Assembly: GCA_018702715.1 (NCBI GenBank)
Contig: JABIYQ010000012.1
Coordinates: 1-8,955 of the forward strand
DNA from: Desulfobacula sp.
Lineage (GTDB): Bacteria > Desulfobacterota > Desulfobacteria > Desulfobacterales > Desulfobacteraceae
Reading direction: 5' to 3'
Length of the DNA stretch: 8,955 nucleotides
Shown here one piece after another: positions 1 to 5,583 of the stretch. The notes beneath the pieces are model-generated. The model was not told the origin of the DNA. It was given only the letters and a program-made list of their open reading frames with translations, and did not search any database. Numbering within the stretch: position 1 is the stretch's first letter; every line of letters starts with the position of its first letter. A program made the position numbers and the translations under genes.

Positions 1-1416
1 GGGTAAATGAATGGTCGTATCGACCCCGCCCCATTTATGGTTCTTAAGCGTTATTGTTCCCCCATGCTGTTCAATAATACCATGGCATATTGAAAGCCCT
101 AACCCGGTTCCCTTTTTTGTTTCTTTTGTTGTGAAAAAGGGATCAAAAACCTTTGCTAAATTTTTTTGAGCGATACCTGTGCCATGGTCTGAAATCAGGA
201 TTTGGACTTTGTCTTTTACCTGGCTTGTTTTAATTAATAATTCTCCGGAGTTCTCCATGGCCTCTATGGAATTATTGATTACATTGAGGAAAACCTGTTC
301 CAATTTGGTAGTATTGAGCTTGACTTCCGGAAGATTTTCTTGAAGACGTACGACCTTCAACCGGCTCAATTTGTGTTTTAACTGAGCGATGGCGCTGCTT
401 AAAACCTGATTAACATCCATTGGGTATAACATTGTTTCCTGTGTTTGGGAGAATTGGAGTAATTCTTTTGCAATGATTGAAGCCCTTTCAATATTTCTAT
501 CAACGGCATCTAGTTTTTTTTGAATTTTTTCATCATCTAAAGTGGCATTAAACTGGCTTCTTAACATTTGCATATTAAGAGAGGCATTGGTCAGTGGAGA
601 GTTTATTTCATGGGCGACTCCGGCAGAGAGCAGGCCAAGAGAAGACATCTTTTCCGATTGAGCCTGGTTTTTAATCTGTTGTTCCAGTTTTTTCCTTGTA
701 TGGATATCAAAAATGTTCAAAGCTTTGAATAGGAAAGCTGTAATCAAAACCGCACATGCACCGCGGAAAAATTCAACAGGAAGTGAAAATGGCCAAATTT
801 GAACATGGGATTGAACAAGCCCGGCAAAAATACCGTAAAAACAAAAACCAATCCCTGCATATAAAAAATATTTGGAAACAGGAATACTAATTTTTTTTAC
901 CTCTTGAGAATAAAGTATCAAACCATAGCTAGTTACAAGACTTCCAAAAAACCCATAGGTTTTTCTCAAAATATTATTTGCACGTGTAAAAAAATTAAGA
1001 TCTTGGTTATTGAATTCAAATTTAAAAAAGTATAACAACATCAGAATAAATAGCGCTATTGCACATGGCTTTAACCATCTGACCACTTTGTTTTTGTTAA
1101 TTGAAAATATCAGTGATAATCCAAACAGCAATAAAAATAAAAAGGAGATTCCAACGATAATAAGGCCTAAGACTTTAATGTTGTAGATTTCATTATGAGA
1201 ATATTGCAGCCGGGGGGTACTCAAAAGAAAAAGTTCAATCCACTCGTGTGAACCATGGGTAAATCCGAAAAGAGACAAAAACCATAAACTAGCTGATATT
1301 TTCAAGTTGCTGGCTTTCATATCTTTTAGTGCAATGGAAGCTCCTAAAAAAAGAAAAGCCAGCCCATATAAAAAATAAAGAGTATATTCTGAGATTAGAT
1401 TGTTAATTATAAACAT
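1..1416 (-). CDS. Membrane sensor histidine kinase, 3' end outside window
   Basis: An open frame of 472 codons starts at ATG 1416-1414 and is still open at the left edge; it reads into the usual C-terminal strand of HATPase domains (ending IHLP), so only a short tail is probably missing. Residues 1-232 contain about seven hydrophobic segments (near 10-29, 41-54, 81-105, 116-132, 152-169, 184-203, 213-231) including a FGFTHGSHEW motif after helix 2. A short coiled linker (238-256) leads to HisKA with AGVAHEINSPL (phospho-acceptor H269). The ATPase domain has an N-box around N382, G1 DHGTG (D410), F-box FDPFF (424-428) and G2 GTGLGLS (436-442). All catalytic motifs are intact, so it should autophosphorylate. 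No PAS or receiver domain is present and no response regulator lies beside it, so its partner is unknown. An in-frame TGA three codons upstream rules out a start just above this ATG, and no Shine-Dalgarno sequence is visible. The membrane module is presumably the sensor; I cannot name its ligand. Confidence 0.93.
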   Translation of the reverse strand, partial: MFIINNLISEYTLYFLYGLAFLFLGASIALKDMKASNLKISASLWFLSLFGFTHGSHEWIELFLLSTPRLQYSHNEIYNIKVLGLIIVGISFLFLLLFGLSLIFSINKNKVVRWLKPCAIALFILMLLYFFKFEFNNQDLNFFTRANNILRKTYGFFGSLVTSYGLILYSQEVKKISIPVSKYFLYAGIGFCFYGIFAGLVQSHVQIWPFSLPVEFFRGACAVLITAFLFKALNIFDIHTRKKLEQQIKNQAQSEKMSSLGLLSAGVAHEINSPLTNASLNMQMLRSQFNATLDDEKIQKKLDAVDRNIERASIIAKELLQFSQTQETMLYPMDVNQVLSSAIAQLKHKLSRLKVVRLQENLPEVKLNTTKLEQVFLNVINNSIEAMENSGELLIKTSQVKDKVQILISDHGTGIAQKNLAKVFDPFFTTKETKKGTGLGLSICHGIIEQHGGTITLKNHKWGGVDTTIHLP

Positions 1417-1433
1417 TTTGAATCAATTCAAAA
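1416..1433. repeat. Hyphenated palindrome at the kinase start codon
   Basis: On the minus strand TTTTGAAT-TG-ATTCAAAA forms an 8-bp perfect dyad whose last A is the first base of the kinase start codon. It occupies the place where a Shine-Dalgarno sequence would be expected, and none is visible. It could be an operator half-site pair or a weak RNA hairpin limiting translation; chance is also possible in such AT-rich DNA. Confidence 0.4.
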
Positions 1434-1468
1434 AAATTGCACCATTTTTGTTTAGGCCTTAAAATACT

Positions 1469-1497
1469 ATTATCCTAAGTATACTCTTTTCTGTCAA
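1469..1497 (-). promoter_or_regulatory. Sigma70-type promoter of the membrane kinase
   Basis: On the minus strand TTGACA (1492-1497, perfect -35) is followed after exactly 17 bp by GATAAT (1469-1474, 5 of 6 to the -10 consensus). The predicted start near 1462 gives a leader of about 46 nt before the ATG at 1416. It lies between the crotonase stop and the kinase start, so the kinase can be expressed independently of the crotonase gene. Confidence 0.65.
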
Positions 1498-1526
1498 AAA
1501 ATCATAATACTTATCCATGAGCCCAA

Positions 1527-2336
1527 TCAATCCGGAAACTGAGGTGTCTTTTTTTCCATGAATGCTGTAATGCCGTGGATGCATTCACCTGATGCAATTA
1601 GTTTTGCGGCAGTCTCGGCCTCTTTGTCAAGGGCTTCTTTAAGAGGAAGATCACGGCTTTGCCGCAGAACGGCCAGTGCATGGCTTACTGCCTTTGGTCC
1701 GTTGCTGCTGATCTGTTCCGCCAGCTTCATTGCATCATCAAGGCAACGGCCTCTATCGCTCACACGATTGATCAATCCTATCCTGGCTGCCTCATCCGCG
1801 TTTACGACCCGGGCAGTAAGAATCAGGTCGGTAGCATGAGCAGATCCTACAAGCCTTGCCAGGCAAGCCCCTCCTCCCCAGTCCGGCATCAGGCCCAGCC
1901 GCACTTCTGAAAAACACAGTTCAGCCCCAATATCCATCACCCTTAAATCGCATCGTGTTGCCAGTTCCATACCCCCGCCGTATGCAAGCCCGTTGACGGC
2001 TGCGATAATGGGAACCGGCAGACCGACGAACCCGTCAATGGCACTGCGCATACGGTTGATAAGTTTCCCGGCCAAAGCAGTATCTTTTTTATTTACCGCA
2101 TCCAGGAACTCTGTTGTCATGGGATTTTCCAAACTGACGTCAAATCCTGAGCAAAACGCCCGGTCATCGGTCCCGGTCAGAACAACAGCTCTGGGATGAT
2201 CCCGATCCAATTCCCGGGTAACCTGTTCAAGGGCTTCAAACATGGACGAATCAAAGGCATTATTCTTCTCAGGGCGGTTCATGGTGACGACTGCAATTTT
2301 ATTTTTTCTTTCCAGCCTGATCCTGTTATCGGTCAT
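1527..2336 (-). CDS. Enoyl-CoA hydratase/isomerase (crotonase) family protein
   Basis: A 269-residue protein, normal length for a single-domain crotonase. The CoA and oxyanion-hole segments are present: FCSGFD (61-66, G64) and AAVNGLAYGGGMELA (112-126, G121). Both acids used by classical enoyl-CoA hydratases are in place: E124 in GGGMEL and E144 in FSEVRLGLMPDWGGG, which favours hydration of trans-2-enoyl-CoA (fatty-acid or aromatic-acid beta-oxidation) over isomerase-only or dehalogenase chemistry. The acyl-chain preference cannot be read from sequence. The start ATG (2336-2334) has an AGGA Shine-Dalgarno sequence 7 nt upstream (2344-2347). It stands alone: no thiolase, acyl-CoA dehydrogenase or ligase is visible beside it. 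Its base composition is visibly richer in G+C than the flanking genes, which may mean strong codon selection or a separate origin. The protein should be cytosolic. Confidence 0.93.
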   Translation of the reverse strand: MTDNRIRLERKNKIAVVTMNRPEKNNAFDSSMFEALEQVTRELDRDHPRAVVLTGTDDRAFCSGFDVSLENPMTTEFLDAVNKKDTALAGKLINRMRSAIDGFVGLPVPIIAAVNGLAYGGGMELATRCDLRVMDIGAELCFSEVRLGLMPDWGGGACLARLVGSAHATDLILTARVVNADEAARIGLINRVSDRGRCLDDAMKLAEQISSNGPKAVSHALAVLRQSRDLPLKEALDKEAETAAKLIASGECIHGITAFMEKKTPQFPD

Positions 2337-2631
2337 GATTATTTCCTGTTTTTTTCACTTAAGGGCATCGATCAGGAGCAGTCCCTGGTCGCTTTGTGTA
2401 TCCATAATATAAATTAAGCATTCGTTATCACCCATATGAAAAACGGGTTTAATGATTTGCTTCATTGATAAGCGAATAATAGATTTGTGATTTACAGTCA
2501 AGCAAGAAAAAACTCAGCGCGTGTCAATTTTTTAGAATGGATCACCCATCAAGAAATAAGCCTTAACAAAGAATATATTATGGCAGCCGGCGATTAAAGC
2601 GCGACACTCAAGAATTTCAGAAAAAATACTT
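2337..2631. other. Intergenic region upstream of the crotonase gene
   Basis: No convincing gene on either strand in 295 bp. It should contain the crotonase promoter (minus strand). A candidate is TTGCTT (about 2500) with TATTAT about 18 bp downstream, but it is weak. An interrupted inverted repeat lies at 2420-2477 and a hairpin overlapping the next gene's stop begins at 2616. Confidence 0.5.
2420..2477. repeat. Imperfect inverted repeat, 11-bp arms
   Basis: ATTCGTTATCA (2420-2430) pairs with TGATAAGCGAAT (2466-2477) with a single bulged G, across a 35-nt loop that itself holds ACCC/GGGT. It lies about 85 bp upstream of the crotonase start codon. It may be a regulator binding pair or a leader structure in the crotonase mRNA; no family could be assigned. 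Confidence 0.4.
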
Positions 2632-2645
2632 TTATTTTTTCTGAA
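2616..2645. repeat. Perfect 13-bp hairpin across the stop of the small membrane-protein gene
   Basis: TTCAGAAAAAATA (2616-2628), loop CTTT, then TATTTTTTCTGAA (2633-2645) is a perfect 13-bp inverted repeat. It includes the stop codon (2632-2634) and the last coding bases of the minus-strand small gene. The stem is AT-rich with U-rich arms, but there is no separate U-run after it, so it is at best an atypical terminator or an mRNA 3'-end stabiliser. Confidence 0.55.
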
Positions 2646-2853
2646 CAACAAAACTCTCAGAAATAACAGACGCAATAACCTTAACCATACAGATAAATAA
2701 AAGAATAGCAGGTATAAATTGAGCACTTACAATAAGAGCACAGTACCCGAAGAACATAAACACACATGTACCGCTGTTATGCTCCATTAAACCAGTAGCG
2801 GCGAATGCTGATACCGGAGCTAATACTCCAGCTAAGGTAGCTATTGTTTTCAT
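2632..2853 (-). CDS. Small exported or inner-membrane protein, 73 aa, unknown function
   Basis: The frame has an excellent ribosome site (AAGGAGGG, 2858-2865, ending 4 nt before ATG 2853-2851), which argues strongly that it is translated. Residues 1-18 look like a Sec signal peptide (MKTIATLAGVLAPVSAFA, cleavage likely after AFA). A short polar stretch (19-31) and a long hydrophobic helix follow (about 31-60: FMFFGYCALIVSAQFIPAILLFICM), then a short tail ending in QKK. The mature form would be a roughly 55-residue single-helix membrane protein, probably with its N-terminus outside. From memory, similar two-part proteins (signal peptide plus a GFCALIV-like helix) occur as orphans in Desulfobacterota and Geobacter relatives; I could not verify this. 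The gene is divergent from the BlaI-type repressor and shares its upstream region, so co-regulation is possible but not shown. Confidence 0.75.
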   Translation of the reverse strand: MKTIATLAGVLAPVSAFAATGLMEHNSGTCVFMFFGYCALIVSAQFIPAILLFICMVKVIASVISESFVVQKK

Positions 2854-2879
2854 AACACCCTCCTTACGGGAAAAGGTAA

Positions 2880-2924
2880 ATCAAATAAATTAATCTCCCG
2901 TTAAACTGTTTGCATCAAATAAAT
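2880..2924. repeat. 11-bp direct repeat in the leader of the small membrane-protein gene
   Basis: ATCAAATAAAT occurs at 2880-2890 and again at 2914-2924, 34 bp start to start, close to three helical turns. The first copy sits in the loop of the ACGGGA/TCCCGT inverted repeat. It could be paired sites for a regulator, but the sequence is AT-rich and chance is not excluded. Confidence 0.35.
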
Positions 2925-2973
2925 GGTAGCACAACTAATAGTGAAAAACAAATTAATATACATGAAGTATTCA

Positions 2974-3003
2974 AATATAGAGAAGAGTATATTATCAGAT
3001 CAA
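2974..3003 (-). promoter_or_regulatory. Possible promoter for the small membrane-protein gene
   Basis: On the minus strand TTGATC (2998-3003) and TATATT (2974-2979, 5 of 6) are separated by 18 bp; the start would be near 2967, leaving a leader of about 114 nt that covers the direct repeats. A second weak option is TTGTTT with TACCAT 17 bp downstream, closer to the gene. Neither is decisive. Confidence 0.3.
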
Positions 3004-3130
3004 GATTCCTGACAGTTTATTTTTAAAATGCTACAGGAAACTTCAACATATAATAGCGGACATTTTTCAGAACCAAAGTCAAGCAATTAAATTTAAATTC
3101 ACTCAGGTTGCTAATTTTTCGATTAATTGT

Positions 3131-3159
3131 TTGACATTTAGATATGGGCATGAGATTGT
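3131..3159 (+). promoter_or_regulatory. Promoter of the repressor-protease operon
   Basis: A perfect -35 TTGACA (3131-3136) is followed after 17 bp by a poor -10, GATTGT (3154-3159). The predicted start near 3166 falls inside the palindrome at 3163-3177, which is where a repressor would block initiation. The weak -10 is the main doubt. Confidence 0.5.
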
Positions 3160-3162
3160 ATG

Positions 3163-3177
3163 TGTTACATTGTAACA
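3163..3177. promoter_or_regulatory. BlaI/MecI-type operator
   Basis: TGTTACA-T-TGTAACA is a perfect 7+1+7 palindrome containing the TACA...TGTA core known for operators of the BlaI/MecI family. Outer TGTAT (3157-3161) and ATACA (3178-3182) extend the symmetry with one base of slip. It lies 31 bp upstream of the repressor's start codon and over the predicted transcription start, so autorepression by the neighbouring BlaI-type protein is the natural reading. Only one such site was found near the operon. Confidence 0.75.
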
Positions 3178-3207
3178 ATACAGTTAAGCTCTAACAAAGA
3201 GGTGCCC

Positions 3208-3609
3208 ATGGTCGAGAATTTGCCCCTGCCGGATCTAACAAAAGCGGAATTCGATATCTTGCGAATCATATGGAAAAGCGAAAAATTGAGTGTTCGAGAA
3301 GTCCACGACCAGATAATCGCCACCCATAACTGGGCCTATTCCACTACCAAGACCATGATGGACAGGATGACCAGCAAGCAATTGCTGACAAGGGGAAAAT
3401 ACCATGGCGTCTTTCTATACCGCCCCCTTATATCCCGTCCCAAGGGATTTGCTCGGTTTATCCAGTTTTTTGCAGATCGGGTCCTGGAACTGGACTACGG
3501 AGAAGTAGTGGCCCTTTTTTCCAGGAGCAAGGCCCTGGATACTGAAGAAATAAAGGAACTTGAAAGACTATTAGTGGATGATATGGAGGATCGCCATGAT
3601 ACGTCCTGA
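3208..3609 (+). CDS. BlaI/MecI/CopY-family transcriptional repressor
   Basis: A 133-residue protein. I chose ATG 3208 because GAGG (3200-3203) is correctly spaced before it and because LTKAEFDILRIIW is how the family begins; the longer frame from 3160 would start inside the operator. The N-terminal winged helix (about 8-75) shows LTKAEFDILRIIW (10-22), LSVREVHDQ (27-35), the recognition helix YSTTKTMMDRM (44-54) and a wing ending in YRPL. The C-terminal dimerisation helices (about 78-128) include FIQFFADRVL and LDTEEIKELERLL. In this family the homodimer blocks its operator until the partner M56 protease is activated and the repressor is cleaved in the C-terminal helices. It overlaps that protease gene by 14 nt, implying translational coupling. 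The target beyond its own operon is unknown. Confidence 0.93.
   Translation: MVENLPLPDLTKAEFDILRIIWKSEKLSVREVHDQIIATHNWAYSTTKTMMDRMTSKQLLTRGKYHGVFLYRPLISRPKGFARFIQFFADRVLELDYGEVVALFSRSKALDTEEIKELERLLVDDMEDRHDTS
3585..3590 (+). promoter_or_regulatory. Ribosome binding site deciding the M56 start
   Basis: GGAGGA lies 5 nt before ATG 3596. The longer possible start at 3578 has no comparable site, so the protease is taken to begin at 3596 inside the repressor's last codons. Confidence 0.6.
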
Positions 3610-5314
3610 TGAGATTGCACAGACTATTATTGGTATTTTATCGATACAGTCAGTTTATGCCCTGGTGTTGTTTCCCCTGATCTGGGGACTGGTCAAATGC
3701 TGCCGGAGAAGATATCCCCTTTGGCAGCACGGTTTATGGTTTCTGATTCTTTTACGCCTGGTACTGCCACCGGATATGGCCAGTCCCTTGAGCGCCGTCC
3801 ATCTAATACGATCGATAACGCCAAACTTTATCTCCCAGCAGTTCTTTGCTTTTCCGAATGCACATCCTATTCTTTCAGACAACCAAAATCAGTATGCTGC
3901 CACTCTTTCCAATGCCGTCATACTCAGCGTTCAGAAATCATCTATGCTGGTCCAAAAAATCGATAGCAGACCTGTAACGTCATCGCACACGACTTCACAG
4001 GAATGGTTTTATCCAATTGTCTTCAGCAGCTGGCTGGTTGTTGCCGGCTTCCTCATGGTGCAGTTCATCAGGAAACGTCGGCGGTTTTGGAAGATTGCAG
4101 GAAAGGGCAGGACGATTAAGGACCCTGTCGTGCTGGATATCGTCCAAACCTGGCAAAGACAGCTGCATATTCGAAGAAGAATAAAGGTAAAGGCGGTTGC
4201 CTTAGGTTTTCCAAGCTTCACCATGGGGTTCTTTCATCCTGTGGTGGTCCTGCCGGAACATCTGATATCCAAGATAGGGAGTGCCGCATTAGAACCGGTC
4301 CTGGCCCATGAACTGGTACATGTAAAACGCTGGGATGATCTTGCAATCTGTCTTCAGGAACTGGTGAGAATCGTCTATTTTTTTCATCCACTTGTCTGGT
4401 TTGTCATGCCTCGTCTCACCTGGACCCGGGAGGCTGCGTGCGATGTAACAGTTCTATCCCAGGGAACCCTTTCGCCCGGGACTTATGGGAAACAGATGCT
4501 TGCATTTCTTCGAAGCCAGGCCCTTCCGGAAAAACCTCTCCGGTGTTTGGCGGAATTTACCGCTGCTGCCAGAGAGATTGCTTTTCGCCTAAAACAAATT
4601 CAAGAAAAGGAGGACAATATGAAAATTCACACCTTAAAAATATATCTTACGCTTCTGTTTTTAGGAATATTCCTTCTGCCAATGGCCCCCGTGGTTTCAT
4701 CGAATCAGGTTAACACAGCAAAAACCCAATCAAAGCCGGCAGCACAGATCCAGGCTCAAGACAGCAGCCAGATAGCGGACAATGCCTTCGTTCAGTATGT
4801 ATTGCGCTGCGTCCCCTGTCAAAATCCTAAAGAAGTCACACATATTATTTGGGGAGACCTTATTACTGAGGATTTCCAAAAAAAAGATTTTTCTCATCTT
4901 GTTTCACTAACAGACTGCGACATTGTGGAAGATATCGGCAATGGCCGGAAAGCTTATGTTTTTTATCTGCTTGCCGGTTCAAGAAAGGGACTATACCGTC
5001 CTAACTACCATTTTGTAAAAGAACAAGGGAAATTGATACTTATGTATAAGAGTCGTAACACATCAATCTATGCAATGGATCGTCCAAAAGCTAATGGACG
5101 TTATGAGATTGAGGAAGGATGGAGAGCGGATCTTTTTGATGATCATGTCAACCTGTCATGGGCATCCAGGATTTGGTTTTGGACTGGAACCCAATATTTT
5201 CCAGCCTATACAGACTATATTATTAAGGATACAAGCGATCCGTCATTATTGGGAACCAGAAGAGTGTGGGAAAAAGATACTCAATCCTTGTATGAAGCAG
5301 CTTCCCGGATGTGA
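3596..5314 (+). CDS. M56 (BlaR1-type) membrane metalloprotease with a non-PBP outer domain
   Basis: A 572-residue protein. Membrane helices are predicted near 8-34, 44-61 (with the M56-typical LRLVLPP), 138-158 and 347-366. The gluzincin site is in the cytosolic loop: HELVH (H238, E239, H242) and the third ligand E279 in TREAACD, preceded by the conserved FFHPLVWF. These are the family's zinc and catalytic residues, so it should be active. In BlaR1/MecR1 the outer C-terminal domain is a penicillin-binding fold; here the roughly 200 residues after helix 4 (about 370-572) show no SxxK/SxN/KTG series and match nothing I recognise. This part carries CVPC (C405, C408) and C441. The natural substrate is the BlaI-type protein encoded directly upstream with a 14-nt overlap. 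The signal is unlikely to be a beta-lactam bound in the usual way. A strong internal start precedes helix 4. Confidence 0.9.
   Translation: MIRPDEIAQTIIGILSIQSVYALVLFPLIWGLVKCCRRRYPLWQHGLWFLILLRLVLPPDMASPLSAVHLIRSITPNFISQQFFAFPNAHPILSDNQNQYAATLSNAVILSVQKSSMLVQKIDSRPVTSSHTTSQEWFYPIVFSSWLVVAGFLMVQFIRKRRRFWKIAGKGRTIKDPVVLDIVQTWQRQLHIRRRIKVKAVALGFPSFTMGFFHPVVVLPEHLISKIGSAALEPVLAHELVHVKRWDDLAICLQELVRIVYFFHPLVWFVMPRLTWTREAACDVTVLSQGTLSPGTYGKQMLAFLRSQALPEKPLRCLAEFTAAAREIAFRLKQIQEKEDNMKIHTLKIYLTLLFLGIFLLPMAPVVSSNQVNTAKTQSKPAAQIQAQDSSQIADNAFVQYVLRCVPCQNPKEVTHIIWGDLITEDFQKKDFSHLVSLTDCDIVEDIGNGRKAYVFYLLAGSRKGLYRPNYHFVKEQGKLILMYKSRNTSIYAMDRPKANGRYEIEEGWRADLFDDHVNLSWASRIWFWTGTQYFPAYTDYIIKDTSDPSLLGTRRVWEKDTQSLYEAASRM
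4607..4621 (+). promoter_or_regulatory. Internal ribosome site and in-frame start within the M56 gene
   Basis: AAGGAGG (4607-4613) stands 5 nt before ATG 4619-4621, in frame with the protease. Translation from here would give a 231-residue product beginning MKIHTLKIYLTLLFLGIFLL, i.e. a basic start, hydrophobic core and small residues like a Sec signal peptide, followed by the outer domain alone. The site is stronger than that of the full-length start. It may be functional, a relic of a gene fusion, or a coincidence of the codons for QEKEDN. Confidence 0.45.
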
Positions 5315-5365
5315 ATACACTCACCAATAAGCAGGACAATACACTTAAACCCTTGCGATATAGAG

Positions 5366-5393
5366 ACCTGTCCCACAAATATGTGGGACAGGT
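5366..5393. terminator. Perfect 12-bp hairpin between convergent genes
   Basis: ACCTGTCCCACA (5366-5377), loop AATA, TGTGGGACAGGT (5382-5393). It begins 52 nt after the M56 stop and lies between genes that converge, so a bidirectional terminator is the likely role. No U-run follows on either strand, so it is not a canonical intrinsic terminator; a REP-like or small mobile palindrome is the alternative. Confidence 0.45.
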
Positions 5394-5524
5394 AAAGTCA
5401 ATATTTAAAAATCTTCCGAAACCCTTGAAGTGGAAGTCTTTCCTGATGCATGATCTTATTTTATTAACCGACATTCCTTTAAAAGTTCAAAAAGCTTCAA
5501 TAAAACTTGACTTAAACAAGGCAA

Positions 5525-5543
5525 AGATATGAAAAGCATATCT
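5525..5543. repeat. Short hairpin downstream of the Cache receptor gene
   Basis: AGATATG (5525-5531), loop AAAAG, CATATCT (5537-5543): a perfect 7-bp stem about 40 nt past the stop of the minus-strand Cache receptor gene. It is too AT-rich to be a strong terminator alone. The rest of 5315-5583 shows no supportable gene. Confidence 0.3.
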
Positions 5544-5583
5544 GGACCAAAGCTCTTGCAAACAATTCCTAAAAAATGGATAA

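Larger units (their letters stand above)
2854..3130. other. AT-rich divergent intergenic region
   Basis: No gene is supportable here. On the minus side it contains the leader of the small membrane-protein gene with an 11-bp direct repeat (2880-2890, 2914-2924), a 6-bp inverted repeat (ACGGGA 2866-2871 / TCCCGT 2896-2901) just above the ribosome site, and a weak promoter candidate. The plus-strand promoter for the repressor gene begins at 3131. Confidence 0.5.

Noticed and set aside
1558..2417. Several plus-strand open frames opposite the crotonase gene
   Set aside because: They lack ribosome sites and family resemblance, and arise from the G+C-rich codons of the real minus-strand gene.
3160..3207. 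Longer start of the BlaI-type repressor at ATG 3160
   Set aside because: It would place the start codon within the operator region and upstream of the predicted transcript start, and adds 16 residues foreign to the family; ATG 3208 has the ribosome site.
4317..4324. TACATGTA inside the M56 gene as a second BlaI-type operator
   Set aside because: It encodes part of the catalytic HELVH block (codons for Val-His-Val), lacks the 1-nt spacer of the upstream site, and lies 1 kb inside the gene; coding constraint explains it.
4808..4820. CVPCQ in the M56 outer domain as a haem-binding site
   Set aside because: Covalent haem motifs need CxxCH; the residue after the second cysteine is Gln, and no nearby haem-ligand pattern is seen.
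3596..5314. Genuine beta-lactam sensor BlaR1/MecR1
   Set aside because: The protease core fits, but the outer domain has none of the penicillin-binding motifs and no beta-lactamase or PBP gene is present.
5311..5532. A 73-codon plus-strand frame after the M56 gene
   Set aside because: It overlaps the M56 stop, has no good ribosome site, runs through the 12-bp palindrome and resembles no protein I know.
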